From Mycolicibacterium parafortuitum (lineage in GTDB: Bacteria > Actinomycetota > Actinomycetes > Mycobacteriales > Mycobacteriaceae), in contig NZ_MVID01000030.1 of the NCBI RefSeq assembly GCF_002086815.1, positions 20,741 through 84,740 on the forward strand: DNA of 64,000 nt, in the 5' to 3' direction. Shown here piece after piece: positions 43,467 to 52,680 of the stretch. How positions within the stretch are numbered: position 1 is the stretch's first letter; every line of letters begins with the position of its first letter. The notes below the pieces were generated by a model, which did no database searches, was not told the DNA's origin, and was given only the letters and a program-made list of their open reading frames with translations. The translations under genes and the position numbers were made by a program.

Positions 43467-44216
43467 TCAGGCGAAGTACTTGGTGAAGCGCGGGGGCAGC
43501 ACCTTCATCACCTCGACCAGCGGCCACCACGGCCACCCGGGGACGACGGCGCGGCCCTTCTCCTTCTCGATCGCATCGACCATGGCCTTCACGCCGGTCT
43601 CGTTGTCGACCATGAGCATGGTGGAGTTGGACTTGGCGGTCATCTCCGACTCGATGTAGCCGGGTTCCAGCACCGTGATCTTGATGGGGCCCGACGGGTA
43701 CTCGGCCCGCAGCGATTCTCCGAGCGAGGTGACGCCCGCCTTGCTCGCGGAGTAGGCGGCCTTGAACCCGGGAACACCGACATTGCCGAGCACCGAGGAC
43801 ACCAGCACCAGGTGACCCTTACCGGCGGCCTTGAAGATTTCCAGCGCGGTTTCGATCTGCACCAGCGCCGCGACCAGGTTGGTCTCCAGAGTGGCCTTGT
43901 TGGCCCACATCTTGCCGCCGCCGAGCGGGTAGCCCTTGCCGATGCCGGCGTTGACGATCACGCAGTCGATGCCGCCGAGTTCGTCGCTGAGCTCGTTGAA
44001 GACCTTCGGTACCTGCTCGTGGTCGTTCACGTCAAGCGCGGCGACCGCGACCTTGATGTTCGGGTGGCGGGCCTGCAGCTCGGCCTTGAGCTCGTCGAGA
44101 TTGTCGACGCGGCGGGCGCACAACGCCAGGTCGCGACCCTTGGCGGCGAACTGGCGGGCCATGCCGGCACCGAGGCCCGAGCTCGCACCGGTGATCAAGA
44201 TCTTCTGCCGAGTCAT
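43467..44216 (-). CDS. Short-chain dehydrogenase/reductase (Rv0945-like)
   Basis: 249 residues. Rossmann TGxxxGxG motif in ILITGASSGLGAGMARQFA at the N-terminus, NNAG-equivalent VIVNAGIGKGYPL near residue 92, catalytic Ser in LVLVSSVLGNVG and the YxxxK pair in AAYSASKAGVTSLGESL near residue 158. The C-terminal WPWWPLVEVMKVLPPRF is hydrophobic and may touch the membrane. NADP preference is suggested by CARRVDNL after the second strand. The substrate is unknown; it lies opposite pgi, as in M. tuberculosis. Confidence 0.9.
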   Translation of the reverse strand: MTRQKILITGASSGLGAGMARQFAAKGRDLALCARRVDNLDELKAELQARHPNIKVAVAALDVNDHEQVPKVFNELSDELGGIDCVIVNAGIGKGYPLGGGKMWANKATLETNLVAALVQIETALEIFKAAGKGHLVLVSSVLGNVGVPGFKAAYSASKAGVTSLGESLRAEYPSGPIKITVLEPGYIESEMTAKSNSTMLMVDNETGVKAMVDAIEKEKGRAVVPGWPWWPLVEVMKVLPPRFTKYFA

Positions 44217-44263
44217 GCGGGCAGGATAACCGAGTTACACAGGTGACGAGTAATCCCGAGCGC

Positions 44264-45127
44264 CTACTTGAGCAGCCTCGACATCCGCCGGTCCGCGAGT
44301 ACCTTTCCGCCGGTCTGACACGTCGGGCAGTACTGGAACGATTTGTCGGCGAAGGACACCTCGCGCACGGTGTCGCCGCAGACGGGGCACGGCATCCCGG
44401 TGCGCGCGTGCACCCGCAGGCCCGAGCGCTTCTCCCCCTTGAGCGTCGCGGCCTGTTGCCCGACCGAACGGGTCACGGCGTCGGTGAGCACCGAGATCAT
44501 CGCGTCGTGCAGATCCGCGAGTTGCGCGGCGGTCAGCTTGTTGGCCGTCGCGAACGGCGAGAGCTTCGCCACGTGCAGGATCTCGTCGCTGTAGGCGTTG
44601 CCGATCCCGGCGATCACCTTCTGATCGGTGATGACGGTCTTGATGCGGCCGGTCTGCCCCTTCAGGACATCCGCCAGCGCGCCCGGGTCCAACGACAGCG
44701 CATCCGGGCCCAGGGACGCGATCTGCGGCACCGACATCGGGTCGGTGACCAGCCAGACCGCGAGGCGCTTCTGGGTGCCGGCCTCGGTCAGGTCGAACCC
44801 GGGCGCCTCGCCGGGTGTCCCGAGGTGCACCCGTAACGCGATCGGCCCCTTGCCGGGCTTCAGTGGCGCCGCGGCCAGCTTGTCCGACCAGCGCAGCCAC
44901 CCGGCGCGGGACAGGTGGGTGATCAGGTGCAGGTCGCCCGCCTGCAGCCCGAGGTATTTGCCCCAGCGGTTCGCGGCCGTCACCTCGTGGCCGGCCAGCG
45001 CGGACACCGGCGGATCGAACGTCTTGAGCACCGAAAGGGCGGACACGTCGACGCGGCCGACGGTCCGTCCGACGGCGTGGCGGCGCAGATGATCGGCGAG
45101 CGCTTCGACCTCGGGGAGCTCGGGCAT
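44264..45127 (-). CDS. Fpg/Nei-family DNA glycosylase (Rv0944-like)
   Basis: 287 residues from the ATG at 45127. The N-terminal PELPEV is exact, so Pro2/Glu3 catalytic residues are present after Met removal. LITHLSRAGWLRW and the H2TH region ITDQKVIAGIGNAYSDEILH follow. The C-terminal zinc finger is intact (CPVC...YCPTC near residue 248). The family removes oxidised bases by glycosylase/AP-lyase action. It differs from the main Fpg (mutM) next to rnc and is one of the extra mycobacterial Fpg/Nei proteins. The 1-base-scale spacing to the next gene (five bases) suggests co-transcription. Confidence 0.9.
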   Translation of the reverse strand: MPELPEVEALADHLRRHAVGRTVGRVDVSALSVLKTFDPPVSALAGHEVTAANRWGKYLGLQAGDLHLITHLSRAGWLRWSDKLAAAPLKPGKGPIALRVHLGTPGEAPGFDLTEAGTQKRLAVWLVTDPMSVPQIASLGPDALSLDPGALADVLKGQTGRIKTVITDQKVIAGIGNAYSDEILHVAKLSPFATANKLTAAQLADLHDAMISVLTDAVTRSVGQQAATLKGEKRSGLRVHARTGMPCPVCGDTVREVSFADKSFQYCPTCQTGGKVLADRRMSRLLK

Positions 45128-45132
45128 AGCAC

Positions 45133-45516
45133 TCAGTCTGCCTGGACGACCAGCGACAGGAGCCAACTCACGATCGAGAGCACGATCGCGGCCCAGATGG
45201 CGGTCCACCAGAAGTCGTCGATCGCCAGCCCCCAGTGGGTGGTGTGCTCGGTGATCCACGAGGTGATCCACAACATGAACGCGTTGATCACGATGTGGAA
45301 GAGGCCGAGCGTGAGGATGTAGAGCGGAATCGAGATGATCTGGACGATCGGCTTGATGACCGCGTTGACCACACCGAAGATCACCGCGACGACGAAGATG
45401 ATGCCGATCCGCGCCGCTGTCGAGTCGCCGCCGACGAACCCGATTCCGGGCACCAGCAGTGTGACGACCCACAGCGCGACGCCGGTCAGCGCGGCCCGCA
45501 GCAGAAAACTACCCAT
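45133..45516 (-). CDS. Small four-helix membrane protein, phage-holin-4 (PF04020) type
   Basis: 127 residues from the ATG at 45516; a GTG at 45531 is possible. Four hydrophobic segments: LRAALTGVALWVVTLLVPG, RIGIIFVVAVIFGVVNAVI, IISIPLYILTLGLFHIVINAFML and WWTAIWAAIVLSIVSWLLSL. The KPIVQIISIPLYILTLGLF motif is characteristic of the YvlD/holin-4_2 superfamily, widespread small bacterial membrane proteins, not evidence of a prophage. The function is unknown. Confidence 0.85.
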   Translation of the reverse strand: MGSFLLRAALTGVALWVVTLLVPGIGFVGGDSTAARIGIIFVVAVIFGVVNAVIKPIVQIISIPLYILTLGLFHIVINAFMLWITSWITEHTTHWGLAIDDFWWTAIWAAIVLSIVSWLLSLVVQAD

Positions 45517-45812
45517 GCGATCATGATCCACCCGCGCCCGTGCCTGTGATGCGACGACGACGATCGTTCACCCCGGTGACTCCCGACGGGCCCGACGTCC
45601 GTCCACAACGCCACCGCGGCAGGACCACCCTGGCGACGCCACACCGGGCGCCGACCACCGACGACGAAAGATGTTGGCCGCCAACATTCGACGCCGCTTC
45701 GAGAGCGCCCGACAGGGCGCGAACGGAGGCGACGCCGCCCTACCCAGGGCTGTGCGATCGCGCGACGGTCTCGCCGGAGGTCCCGGCGTGCGGAATTCCG
45801 ACACGCGCATAC

Positions 45813-45826
45813 TAGAACGTGTTCTA
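45813..45826. promoter_or_regulatory. Perfect palindromic KstR box
   Basis: TAGAACGTGTTCTA is fully palindromic (ACTAGAACGTGTTCTAGT when extended) and matches TnnAACnnGTTnnA. It lies 30 bases before the GTG of the LLM gene at 45857. The rest of the 340-base gap 45517-45856 shows no other feature to me; open frames there lack start signals. Confidence 0.8.
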
Positions 45827-45856
45827 GTATGCGGTCACCGACGAGCAGGAGACGAC

Positions 45857-46729
45857 GTGCGATTCACCTTTGCCGAAGCCATGACCGATCCGACGTATTA
45901 CATCCCGCTGGCGAAGGCCGCCGAAGCCGCCGGCTACCACGCGATGACGATCCCCGACAGCATCGCCTACCCGTTCGAATCCGACTCCAAGTATCCCTAC
46001 ACCCCCGACGGCAACCGGGAGTTCCTCGAGGGCAAGGCGTTCATCGAATCGTTCGTGCTGACCGCGGCGCTGTGCGCGGTCACGACCAAGCTGCACTTCA
46101 ACCACTTCGTGCTCAAGCTCCCGATCCGCCCGCCCGCCCTGGTGGCCAAGCAGGCCGGGTCGCTGGCGGCGATGTTCGACAACCGCCTCGGCCTCGGCGT
46201 CGGCACCAGCCCGTGGCCGGAGGACTACGAGCTGCTGAACGTCCCGTTCGCCAAGCGGGGTAAGCGGATGGACGAGTGCATCGACATCGTCCGCGGCCTG
46301 ACCTCGGGTGAGTACTTCGAGTACCACGGCGAGTTCTACGACATCCCGAAGACGAAGATGACGCCAGCGCCGTCGAAGCCGGTGCCGATCCTGATCGGCG
46401 GGCACGCCGACGCCGCGCTGCGCCGCGCCGCCCGCAACGACGGCTGGATGCACGGCGGCGGCGATCCCGAGGAACTCGACACCCTGCTCGCGAAACTGGC
46501 GAAGTTCCGCGAGGAGGCGGGCACCGCGGACCGCGACGATTACCAGATCCACGTGATCTCACTCGACGCCTACTCCCTCGACGGCATCAAGCGCCTTGAG
46601 GACAAGGGCATCACCGACGTGATCGTCGGCTTCCGCATCCCCTACATCATGGGTCAGGACACCGAGCCACTGGACGCGAAGATCCGCAACCTGGAGATGT
46701 TCGCCGAGAACGTCATCGCCAAGGTCTGA
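45857..46729 (+). CDS. F420-dependent LLM-class oxidoreductase (Rv0940c-like)
   Basis: 290 residues from the GTG at 45857, behind CAGGAG. MRFTFAEAMTDPTYYIPLAK begins the barrel; HAMTIPDSIAYPFESDSK, FNHFVLKLPIRPPALVAKQ, FDNRLGLGVGTSPWPEDYEL and PILIGGHADAALRRAARNDGW are LLM/TIGR03619-type segments. A perfect KstR palindrome upstream predicts sterol-responsive expression, as for its relative at 24339; the two share the same fold but are not close copies. The substrate is unknown. It ends three bases before the convergent glycosyltransferase gene. Confidence 0.85.
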   Translation: MRFTFAEAMTDPTYYIPLAKAAEAAGYHAMTIPDSIAYPFESDSKYPYTPDGNREFLEGKAFIESFVLTAALCAVTTKLHFNHFVLKLPIRPPALVAKQAGSLAAMFDNRLGLGVGTSPWPEDYELLNVPFAKRGKRMDECIDIVRGLTSGEYFEYHGEFYDIPKTKMTPAPSKPVPILIGGHADAALRRAARNDGWMHGGGDPEELDTLLAKLAKFREEAGTADRDDYQIHVISLDAYSLDGIKRLEDKGITDVIVGFRIPYIMGQDTEPLDAKIRNLEMFAENVIAKV

Positions 46730-46732
46730 CGG

Positions 46733-48016
46733 CTAGGCGCCCGCGCAGCGTTTGAGGGCGTTGGCGATGGAGTCGACAGGGGTGGACGCGTCGATCGCGG
46801 CCTGGATCCGGCGGGCCGCGGCACGGTAGCGATCGTCGTCGCGGACGCGGTCCACCGCGGCGCGGATCGCGTCGGCCGACGGCGCGAAGGTGCCCAGGTC
46901 GACGCCGACACCGCTGTAGTCGACGCGTGCGGCGACCTCGGCCTTGTCCGACGTCTCACCGGCGACGATCAGGGGCACACCGTGCGCGAGTGCGTACTGC
47001 ACGCCCCCGTAGCCGCCGTTCGTGACCATCACGTCGACGTGGGGCAGCAGTGCGGAGTATGGAATCCATTCCGCCACATGGACATTCGCAGGAGTTTCAC
47101 GTTCAATACGCTGGCCGGACCGACCACCGGTGGTCGCGACGACGAGGATGTCGTCGCGCCCGCCGAGGGCGTCGAAGGTCGGCACGAGCAGTTGGTTCAG
47201 GTCGGCGTTGTCGAAGGTGCCCTGGGTGACGTGGACGACGGTCCGGTCGCCACGAGTCACTTCGGGCCACCAGGACGGCGGCACGAATTGCCCGGCGGCA
47301 GCAGGTAACACCGGCCCCACGAATTCCACCGTGGACGGCAGGTCGGAGCGCGGGTACTCGAACTCCTGCACCGACAGTTGCAGCACCGCATCGGCGAGGC
47401 GGGGCCAGTCGCTGATGAACACCGGAGATCGGCCTGACCCGGCACGGCGGAGCGCGGCGTCGAACCGCCGCTGACTGGATCGCATGATCACCCGGTGCGC
47501 GACCGTGGTCATCGGGCGGTAGTCGACGCCCGGCTCGGGCTGCCAGGCCATCCCGAACGGGGGCGTGTCGGCGCTCGACAGCGTCAGCGGACCCACGCCG
47601 CACACCACGACCGGTGGCCGCGGCGGGTCCTGCAGCAGAACGGGAACCAGACCGGTGAACGTGATGTCGGCGACCACCGCGTCGAAACGCCTGTCATGGA
47701 GCAGTGCGCGGACCGAATCAGCTTCTGCGGCAAGCGGTTCAGCGAACACATCTGCCAGTTCGGCCCGCCCCAGCCAGAACCGGCGCGCCGCCGCAGGCAG
47801 ACTGCGCAGCCATCGCGGCGCGGCCGCGGGTGGGTCGATCACCACGCTGTCGGGCAGACACCGCAGCGTCAACCCCGCGTTCTCGACGAGGGCACCGAAC
47901 TCCGCCCCGGTCAACACCGTCACGTCGTGCCCGAGCTTCTGCAGTCCCGCGCCCAGGTCCACCATCGGCATGACATGGCCACGGATGGGGCTCACCGCGA
48001 GCAGATATCGCGCCAC
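46733..48016 (-). CDS. UDP-glycosyltransferase-like (MGT/CrtX-type) enzyme
   Basis: 427 residues from the GTG at 48016, with AAGGA six bases upstream. GT-B fold of the GT1 family: ARYLLAVSPIRGHVMPMVDL with the N-terminal His of the acceptor site, DAVVADITFTGLVPVLLQ, then the donor-binding C-terminal part VHVTQGTFDN, VAEWIPYSALLPHVDVMVTN and GGYGGVQYALAHGVPLIVAG. Its promoter faces crtE, so it may glycosylate a carotenoid in the manner of CrtX, but macrolide-type or lipid acceptors are equally possible. It is not followed by other sugar genes. Confidence 0.82.
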   Translation of the reverse strand: MARYLLAVSPIRGHVMPMVDLGAGLQKLGHDVTVLTGAEFGALVENAGLTLRCLPDSVVIDPPAAAPRWLRSLPAAARRFWLGRAELADVFAEPLAAEADSVRALLHDRRFDAVVADITFTGLVPVLLQDPPRPPVVVCGVGPLTLSSADTPPFGMAWQPEPGVDYRPMTTVAHRVIMRSSQRRFDAALRRAGSGRSPVFISDWPRLADAVLQLSVQEFEYPRSDLPSTVEFVGPVLPAAAGQFVPPSWWPEVTRGDRTVVHVTQGTFDNADLNQLLVPTFDALGGRDDILVVATTGGRSGQRIERETPANVHVAEWIPYSALLPHVDVMVTNGGYGGVQYALAHGVPLIVAGETSDKAEVAARVDYSGVGVDLGTFAPSADAIRAAVDRVRDDDRYRAAARRIQAAIDASTPVDSIANALKRCAGA

Positions 48017-48217
48017 ACCTATTCCTTTGCCGCAACGGAGCATGCGCTCCTCGACCAGTGGCGCATACCCGCGAAACTACCCGAGACCGCCTGGCCCGCG
48101 CCGCCACCCACCATCGACCCTAGATGACCCGTCATACATATGTCACAACCGGTTTCGCAGCGCTCTCACACACCCCCGGCAGCGCCACGACCACGTCAAA
48201 TGCTGCTGACACCTGCC

Positions 48218-48253
48218 GTTCACGCGCCGAACAAGACTGTGGCGCTTGTGAAC
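48218..48253. promoter_or_regulatory. Imperfect inverted repeat in the crtE/glycosyltransferase gap
   Basis: GTTCACGCGCC (48218-48228) faces GGCGCTTGTGAAC (48241-48253). It is a candidate operator between the divergent glycosyltransferase and crt genes, about 50 bases before crtE. No regulator gene is adjacent. Confidence 0.35.
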
Positions 48254-48302
48254 TGACGAGGTAACACTGATCCCATGTCGATGGGATCGCGCGCGTGGTG
48301 AG

Positions 48303-49544
48303 ATGGAACGGCGCGCGGTCACCAGGCGAGGATCCGGACAGACGGGGGTGCGCATGCTTAAACGACCCGGTTTTGGGTATCTACCCGCACCGATGACACC
48401 CGGTGCGCACCCCACGGTCGAGGACGATCGGCCGGGGACAGTTGACGGCTTCGCCGCGCGGCCTTCGGCCGCCGTGGCAACCGCCCGCGACGACCTGACG
48501 TGGCACGCCGGGGTCCGCGATCGCGTGTTGCGCGCGGTCGACGAATTCATCGACCTGGTGTGCGCCGACTCGTTGTCCGAAGGCCCGGTGGACATCGCCG
48601 AGACCGTGCTGCGCTCTTTGCTCGCCGAGGGCAAGTGTCTGCGTTCGACGTTCCTCTACGTCGGGTGGCGCTGCGGCGCCGCCGACTCCGACGCCGCCAT
48701 CCGCGCGGCGGCGAGCCTTGAGTTCCTGCACGCGTTCGCGCTGATGCAGGACGACGTGATGGACGGGTCGCCGATGCGCCGCGGACGTCCCAGCGCGCAC
48801 CGGGTGTTCGCGGGCTGGCATCACGGCCGCGGCCTGTCCGGTTCGTCCGCCCGGTTCGGTGAGTCCGCGGCGGTGCTGCTCGGCGACCTGTGTCTGGTGT
48901 GGGCCGAGCAGATGTTGCGCGACAGCGGCCTCGACGACGCGGCGCTGCGGCGGGCCTGGCCGCGCTACGACACGATGCGCACCGAACTCGCGGTCGGGCA
49001 GTTCGCCGACCTGGTCAACGACAGCGCCGGATTCCCTTCCCTGGACGAGGTGCTGGACGTGGCACGGCGCAAGTCGGGCAACTACACCGTGCGACGGCCA
49101 CTGGAGATCGGCGCGGTGCTGGCGGGATGCCCGGAGCGGCACCTGGCGGCGCTCGGAACCTACGGCAGTGCGGTCGGCGAGGCATTCCAGATGCGCGACG
49201 ACCTGCTCGGGGTGTTCGGGGCTCCGGAGATCACGGGCAAGCCCGCCGGTGACGACCTCGCCGCGCGCAAGGCCACGACCGTGGTCGCCGCGTCCTATCA
49301 ATTGGCCACCGACGCCCAGCGCCGCAGGCTGCGCGCGTTCATGACCGCCGGGCATCTGACCCCGGCCGACATCACCCACTGGCAGGGCCTCATCGCCGAG
49401 GTCGGCACCATCGAATGGATTGAAGAGTTGATCGAACGACGCCTGAACTGGGCGATGGACACCCTCGATATCGCCGGTCTGGACGGTGACGCGCACGCCG
49501 CGCTGACCGCGATGGCCGCCGCCTGCGCGAGGCGGTTGGCGTGA
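48303..49544 (+). CDS. crtE: Geranylgeranyl diphosphate synthase
   Basis: 413 residues if started at 48303; ATGs at 48354 and 48393 are plausible and give 396 or 383 residues closer to family length. The polyprenyl synthase aspartate-rich motif FALMQDDVMDGSPMRRGRPS is intact near residue 155, and the second region reads AFQMRDDLLGVFGAPEITGKP. GKCLRSTFLYVGW carries the isopentenyl-diphosphate-binding Lys/Arg. It makes the C20 precursor for phytoene. First gene of the crt operon; crtI starts within its stop. Confidence 0.92.
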   Translation: MERRAVTRRGSGQTGVRMLKRPGFGYLPAPMTPGAHPTVEDDRPGTVDGFAARPSAAVATARDDLTWHAGVRDRVLRAVDEFIDLVCADSLSEGPVDIAETVLRSLLAEGKCLRSTFLYVGWRCGAADSDAAIRAAASLEFLHAFALMQDDVMDGSPMRRGRPSAHRVFAGWHHGRGLSGSSARFGESAAVLLGDLCLVWAEQMLRDSGLDDAALRRAWPRYDTMRTELAVGQFADLVNDSAGFPSLDEVLDVARRKSGNYTVRRPLEIGAVLAGCPERHLAALGTYGSAVGEAFQMRDDLLGVFGAPEITGKPAGDDLAARKATTVVAASYQLATDAQRRRLRAFMTAGHLTPADITHWQGLIAEVGTIEWIEELIERRLNWAMDTLDIAGLDGDAHAALTAMAAACARRLA

Positions 49545-51055
49545 TGAGGTCGATCCCGGGATCCACCGACCACGTCGTGGTCGTCGGCGCTGGGCTGGCC
49601 GGTCTGTCGGCCGCGCTGCACCTGGCCGGGCGGGGCCGGCAGGTGACCGTCGTCGAACGCGGTGCCCACCCCGGCGGGCGGATGGGCCGCGCCGATGTGT
49701 CGGGCTACCGGCTCGACACCGGCCCGACCGTGCTGACCATGCCCGACATCATCGACGAGACGTTCGCCGCCGTCGGGGAGTCGACCGCCGACCGGTTGAC
49801 GCTCGACCGGGTAGAGCCGGCCTACCGTGCGTCGTTCGCCGACGGCTCCAGCCTGGACGTCCACACCGACGCCGCGGCGATGACCGCCGAGATCGAGCGT
49901 TTCGCCGGTCCCGACGAGGCCGCCGGCTATGCGCGGCTGCGGCAGTGGCTGGGCCGGCTGTACGAGTTGGAGTTCGACGGCTTCATCTCCGCCAACTTCG
50001 ATTCCCCGCTGTCGCTGCTGACCCCGCAGTTGGCGCGGCTGGCCGCCATCGGCGGCTTCCGCCGGTGGGAGCCGATGGTGCGACGCTTCATCACCGACGA
50101 GCGGTTGTTGCGGGTCTTCACCTTTCAGGCGCTCTACGTCGGGGTGCCGCCCCGTCGCGCGCTGGCCGCATACGCGGTCATCGCGTACATGGACACCGTC
50201 TCCGGTGTGTACTTCCCGCGCGGCGGCATGCGCGCGGTGCCGGATGCGATGGCCGCCGCCGCCGCCGACGCGGGCGTCGAGTTCCGGTACAACGCCGGTG
50301 TCTGCGCGCTGGATCGGGTCGGTTCGCGCGTGACGGCGGTGCGCACCGACACCGGTGAGCGGATTCCCGCCGACGCGGTGGTCCTGACCACCGAGCTGCC
50401 CGACACCTATCGGCTGCTCGGCCGCACCCCGCGACGGCTGCTGCCGCTGCGGCCGGCGCCGTCGGCGGTCGTCGCGCAGTTCGGCGCGAAGGCCCCGCAG
50501 ACCACGGCAGATCAGTCGCATCACACCATCCTGTTCGGCGGCGAGTGGGAGCGCACGTTCGACGAGATCATCGACCAGGGCACAGCGATGGCCGATCCGT
50601 CGCTGCTGGTCACCCGGCCCGCACTCGGCGATCCGACGCTCGCACCCCCGGGCAGGGACCTGCTGTACGTGCTGGCTCCGGCACCGAACACCGCTGTGGG
50701 ACACCGGGACTGGGATGCCGACCGGGAGCGCTACACCGCTCACATGCTCGACACCGTCACCGCGCGCCTGCCTCATGTCGGCGAGGACGCGGAATTGCTG
50801 CACGTGGTCACCCCGCAGGACTGGGCGCGCCAGGGTATGGCGGCGGGCACGCCGTTCGCGTTGTCGCACACGTTCGCCCAGACCGGGCCGTTCCGGCCCG
50901 CCAACACGCTCCGCGGCATCGACAACGCGGTGCTTGCCGGGTCATCCACCGTGCCTGGCGTCGGCATCCCCACCGCCATCGTCTCGGGCCGTCTGGCCGC
51001 CGACCGGGTCACCGGGGTCGGGAGCCGAACACAACCACGAATAGTCACGCAATGA
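49544..51055 (+). CDS. crtI: Phytoene desaturase
   Basis: About 503 residues, ATG at 49544 overlapping the crtE stop. FAD-binding dinucleotide motif VVVVGAGLAGLSAALHLAGRG at the N-terminus, then the TGPTVLTMPDIIDETF segment, SGVYFPRGGMRAVPDAM, and the CrtI C-terminal signature AGSSTVPGVGIPTAIVSGR. It desaturates phytoene towards lycopene. It sits between crtE and crtB, the expected order. Confidence 0.95.
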   Translation: MRSIPGSTDHVVVVGAGLAGLSAALHLAGRGRQVTVVERGAHPGGRMGRADVSGYRLDTGPTVLTMPDIIDETFAAVGESTADRLTLDRVEPAYRASFADGSSLDVHTDAAAMTAEIERFAGPDEAAGYARLRQWLGRLYELEFDGFISANFDSPLSLLTPQLARLAAIGGFRRWEPMVRRFITDERLLRVFTFQALYVGVPPRRALAAYAVIAYMDTVSGVYFPRGGMRAVPDAMAAAAADAGVEFRYNAGVCALDRVGSRVTAVRTDTGERIPADAVVLTTELPDTYRLLGRTPRRLLPLRPAPSAVVAQFGAKAPQTTADQSHHTILFGGEWERTFDEIIDQGTAMADPSLLVTRPALGDPTLAPPGRDLLYVLAPAPNTAVGHRDWDADRERYTAHMLDTVTARLPHVGEDAELLHVVTPQDWARQGMAAGTPFALSHTFAQTGPFRPANTLRGIDNAVLAGSSTVPGVGIPTAIVSGRLAADRVTGVGSRTQPRIVTQ

Positions 51056-51068
51056 TTGGGGCACAACG

Positions 51069-52013
51069 ATGATCGGCTCAGAGCTGGACGCCGCGGGCGT
51101 GCGGGACGTGAATCTGCGGCGGGCCTACCGGGAGTGCCGGAAACTCAACGCCCACCACGGCAAGACGTTCTTCCTCGCCACCAGGCTGCTGACGCCGGCG
51201 CAGCGGCCCGCGGTGCACGCCCTGTACGGCTTCGCCAGACGCGCCGACGACGTGCTCGACGGTTTCGACGACCGTACGGTCGCCGACCGCGCCGACGAAC
51301 TGCAGGGGCTGGCGACCGCACTGTTCACCCGACTGGTCGAGAAACGGCATTGCGGCGACGATCCCGTCCTGGACGCGGTGGTCGACACCGCCAGCCACTA
51401 CCGGATCGACTGGCAGCTGTTCGACGACTTCCTGGCCTCGATGCGGATGGACCTGGCCGTCACCGACTACCCGGACCGCGCCGCGCTGGACCGGTACATG
51501 TACGGCTCCGCCGAGGTGATCGGCCTGCAGATGCTTCCGGTGCTGGGAACGGTGGTGCCCCGCGAGGAAGCCGCGCCGTACGCGGCGGCGCTCGGCAAGG
51601 CGTTCCAGCTCACCAACTTCCTGCGGGACATCGACGAAGACCTCAGCCGCGGCAGGGTCTACCTTCCGGCCGACGAACTGGCCGCCCACGGTGTCGATCG
51701 CGAGGTGCTGTCCTGGTGTCAGCGCAATCGCCGCACCGACCCGAGGCTGCGTGCGGCGCTCGTCGAACAGCACGCCCTGACCCGGCGCGTCTACCAGCAG
51801 GCCGAGCCCGGCGTCGCGATGCTGCACCCGCGGTCGCGGCCGTGTGTGGCGGCCGCGCTGACGCTGTACTCGGAGATCCTCGACCGGATCGAGGAAATGG
51901 ACTTCGCGGTGTTCGCGCAGCGCGCCACCGTGCCGACGGGGCGCCGGCTGCGGGTCGCCTCCGTCGGACTGGCCCGCGCGCTCACCGCACGTCTGCGGCA
52001 CCGGGAGGCTTGA
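51069..52013 (+). CDS. crtB: Phytoene synthase
   Basis: 314 residues. The squalene/phytoene synthase motifs FARRADDVLDGFDD (first Asp-rich) and LTNFLRDIDEDLSRGRVYLP (second, DxxxD) are intact, with HHGKTFFLATRLL at the N-terminus. It joins two GGPP to phytoene, the first committed step. ATG at 51069; 13 bases after crtI. Confidence 0.96.
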   Translation: MIGSELDAAGVRDVNLRRAYRECRKLNAHHGKTFFLATRLLTPAQRPAVHALYGFARRADDVLDGFDDRTVADRADELQGLATALFTRLVEKRHCGDDPVLDAVVDTASHYRIDWQLFDDFLASMRMDLAVTDYPDRAALDRYMYGSAEVIGLQMLPVLGTVVPREEAAPYAAALGKAFQLTNFLRDIDEDLSRGRVYLPADELAAHGVDREVLSWCQRNRRTDPRLRAALVEQHALTRRVYQQAEPGVAMLHPRSRPCVAAALTLYSEILDRIEEMDFAVFAQRATVPTGRRLRVASVGLARALTARLRHREA

Positions 52014-52038
52014 CATCGACAAGTACCAGTACCTGCTG

Positions 52039-52356
52039 TTGATGCTCGGCTGCCTGGCCATCACCGCACCACTGGAGGCCTTCGGGTCCGGGGTGTACCG
52101 GCAGCCCCGCCGCACCGCGGCCGCGATCATCCCGGTCGCGGTCGTCTTCGTCGTGTGGGATCTGCTCGCGATCCTCGCCGACGTGTGGGACTACAACCCG
52201 CGCTACATCACCGGACTGCACATCGGGGTGTTCCCGATCGAGGAGTTGATGTTCTTCATCGTGATCCCGCTGTGCGCGCTGTTGACCTTCTCGGCGGTCA
52301 GCACGATCCTCGGCTTCCTGGCCAAGCATCGGTCCCGGCGCAAGGTCAGCCGGTGA
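52039..52356 (+). CDS. crtYc: Lycopene cyclase subunit, CrtYc type
   Basis: 105 residues from the TTG at 52039. Family members begin about eight residues earlier with a MDKYQYLL-like sequence; the frame indeed encodes DKYQYLLLMLG upstream, but the only codon at the right place is ATC at 52015, with GGGAGG six bases before it. I give the conservative start. Three membrane helices contain the CarR-domain motifs TAPLEAFGSGVYRQP, VVFVVWDLLAILADVW and HIGVFPIEELMFFIVIP. With CrtYd it forms the heterodimeric cyclase that makes beta-rings. Overlaps crtYd by GTGA. Confidence 0.88.
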   Translation: MMLGCLAITAPLEAFGSGVYRQPRRTAAAIIPVAVVFVVWDLLAILADVWDYNPRYITGLHIGVFPIEELMFFIVIPLCALLTFSAVSTILGFLAKHRSRRKVSR

Positions 52357-52679
52357 GCGGCCTCGGCTATACGGTGCCCGCCGTCCTGGCCGTGGTCGTC
52401 GTCGTGGTGTGGGAATTGCGGTTTCTGCGTACCGGCCTGTTCCGGTCCGCCGCATACTGGATCTCGATGGCGATCGTGACCTTTTTCCAGGTGCTGGTGG
52501 ACGGCTGGCTGACCAAGCTGAGCGCCCCGATCGTGCTGTACGACGAATACCATTCGACCGGTATCCGGTTCCCGTGGGACATCCCGGTCGAGGACTTCCT
52601 GTTCGGTTGGGCGATGATCACCGCGGTGCTGCTGCTGTGGGTGCGCCGCGGTGCGGCGGACCGGCACGGAGCGCGCTGA
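52353..52679 (+). CDS. crtYd: Lycopene cyclase subunit, CrtYd type
   Basis: 108 residues from the GTG at 52353. Three membrane segments (LGYTVPAVLAVVVVVVWEL; AAYWISMAIVTFFQVLVDGWL; FGWAMITAVLLLWV) and the CarR-domain motif RFPWDIPVEDFLFGWAM. Partner of CrtYc; both are needed for cyclisation of lycopene to beta-carotene. The split-cyclase form is typical of actinobacteria. Confidence 0.9.
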   Translation: MSGLGYTVPAVLAVVVVVVWELRFLRTGLFRSAAYWISMAIVTFFQVLVDGWLTKLSAPIVLYDEYHSTGIRFPWDIPVEDFLFGWAMITAVLLLWVRRGAADRHGAR

Positions 52680-52680
52680 C

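Noticed and set aside
45133..45516. Prophage holin
   Set aside because: The family name is historical; the protein is a widespread chromosomal membrane protein and no phage genes are nearby.
48354..48392. SigF promoter (GGTTT...GGGTAT) before crtE
   Set aside because: GGGTAT is present, but no GGTTT lies 15-17 bases upstream; the only GGTTTT directly abuts it.
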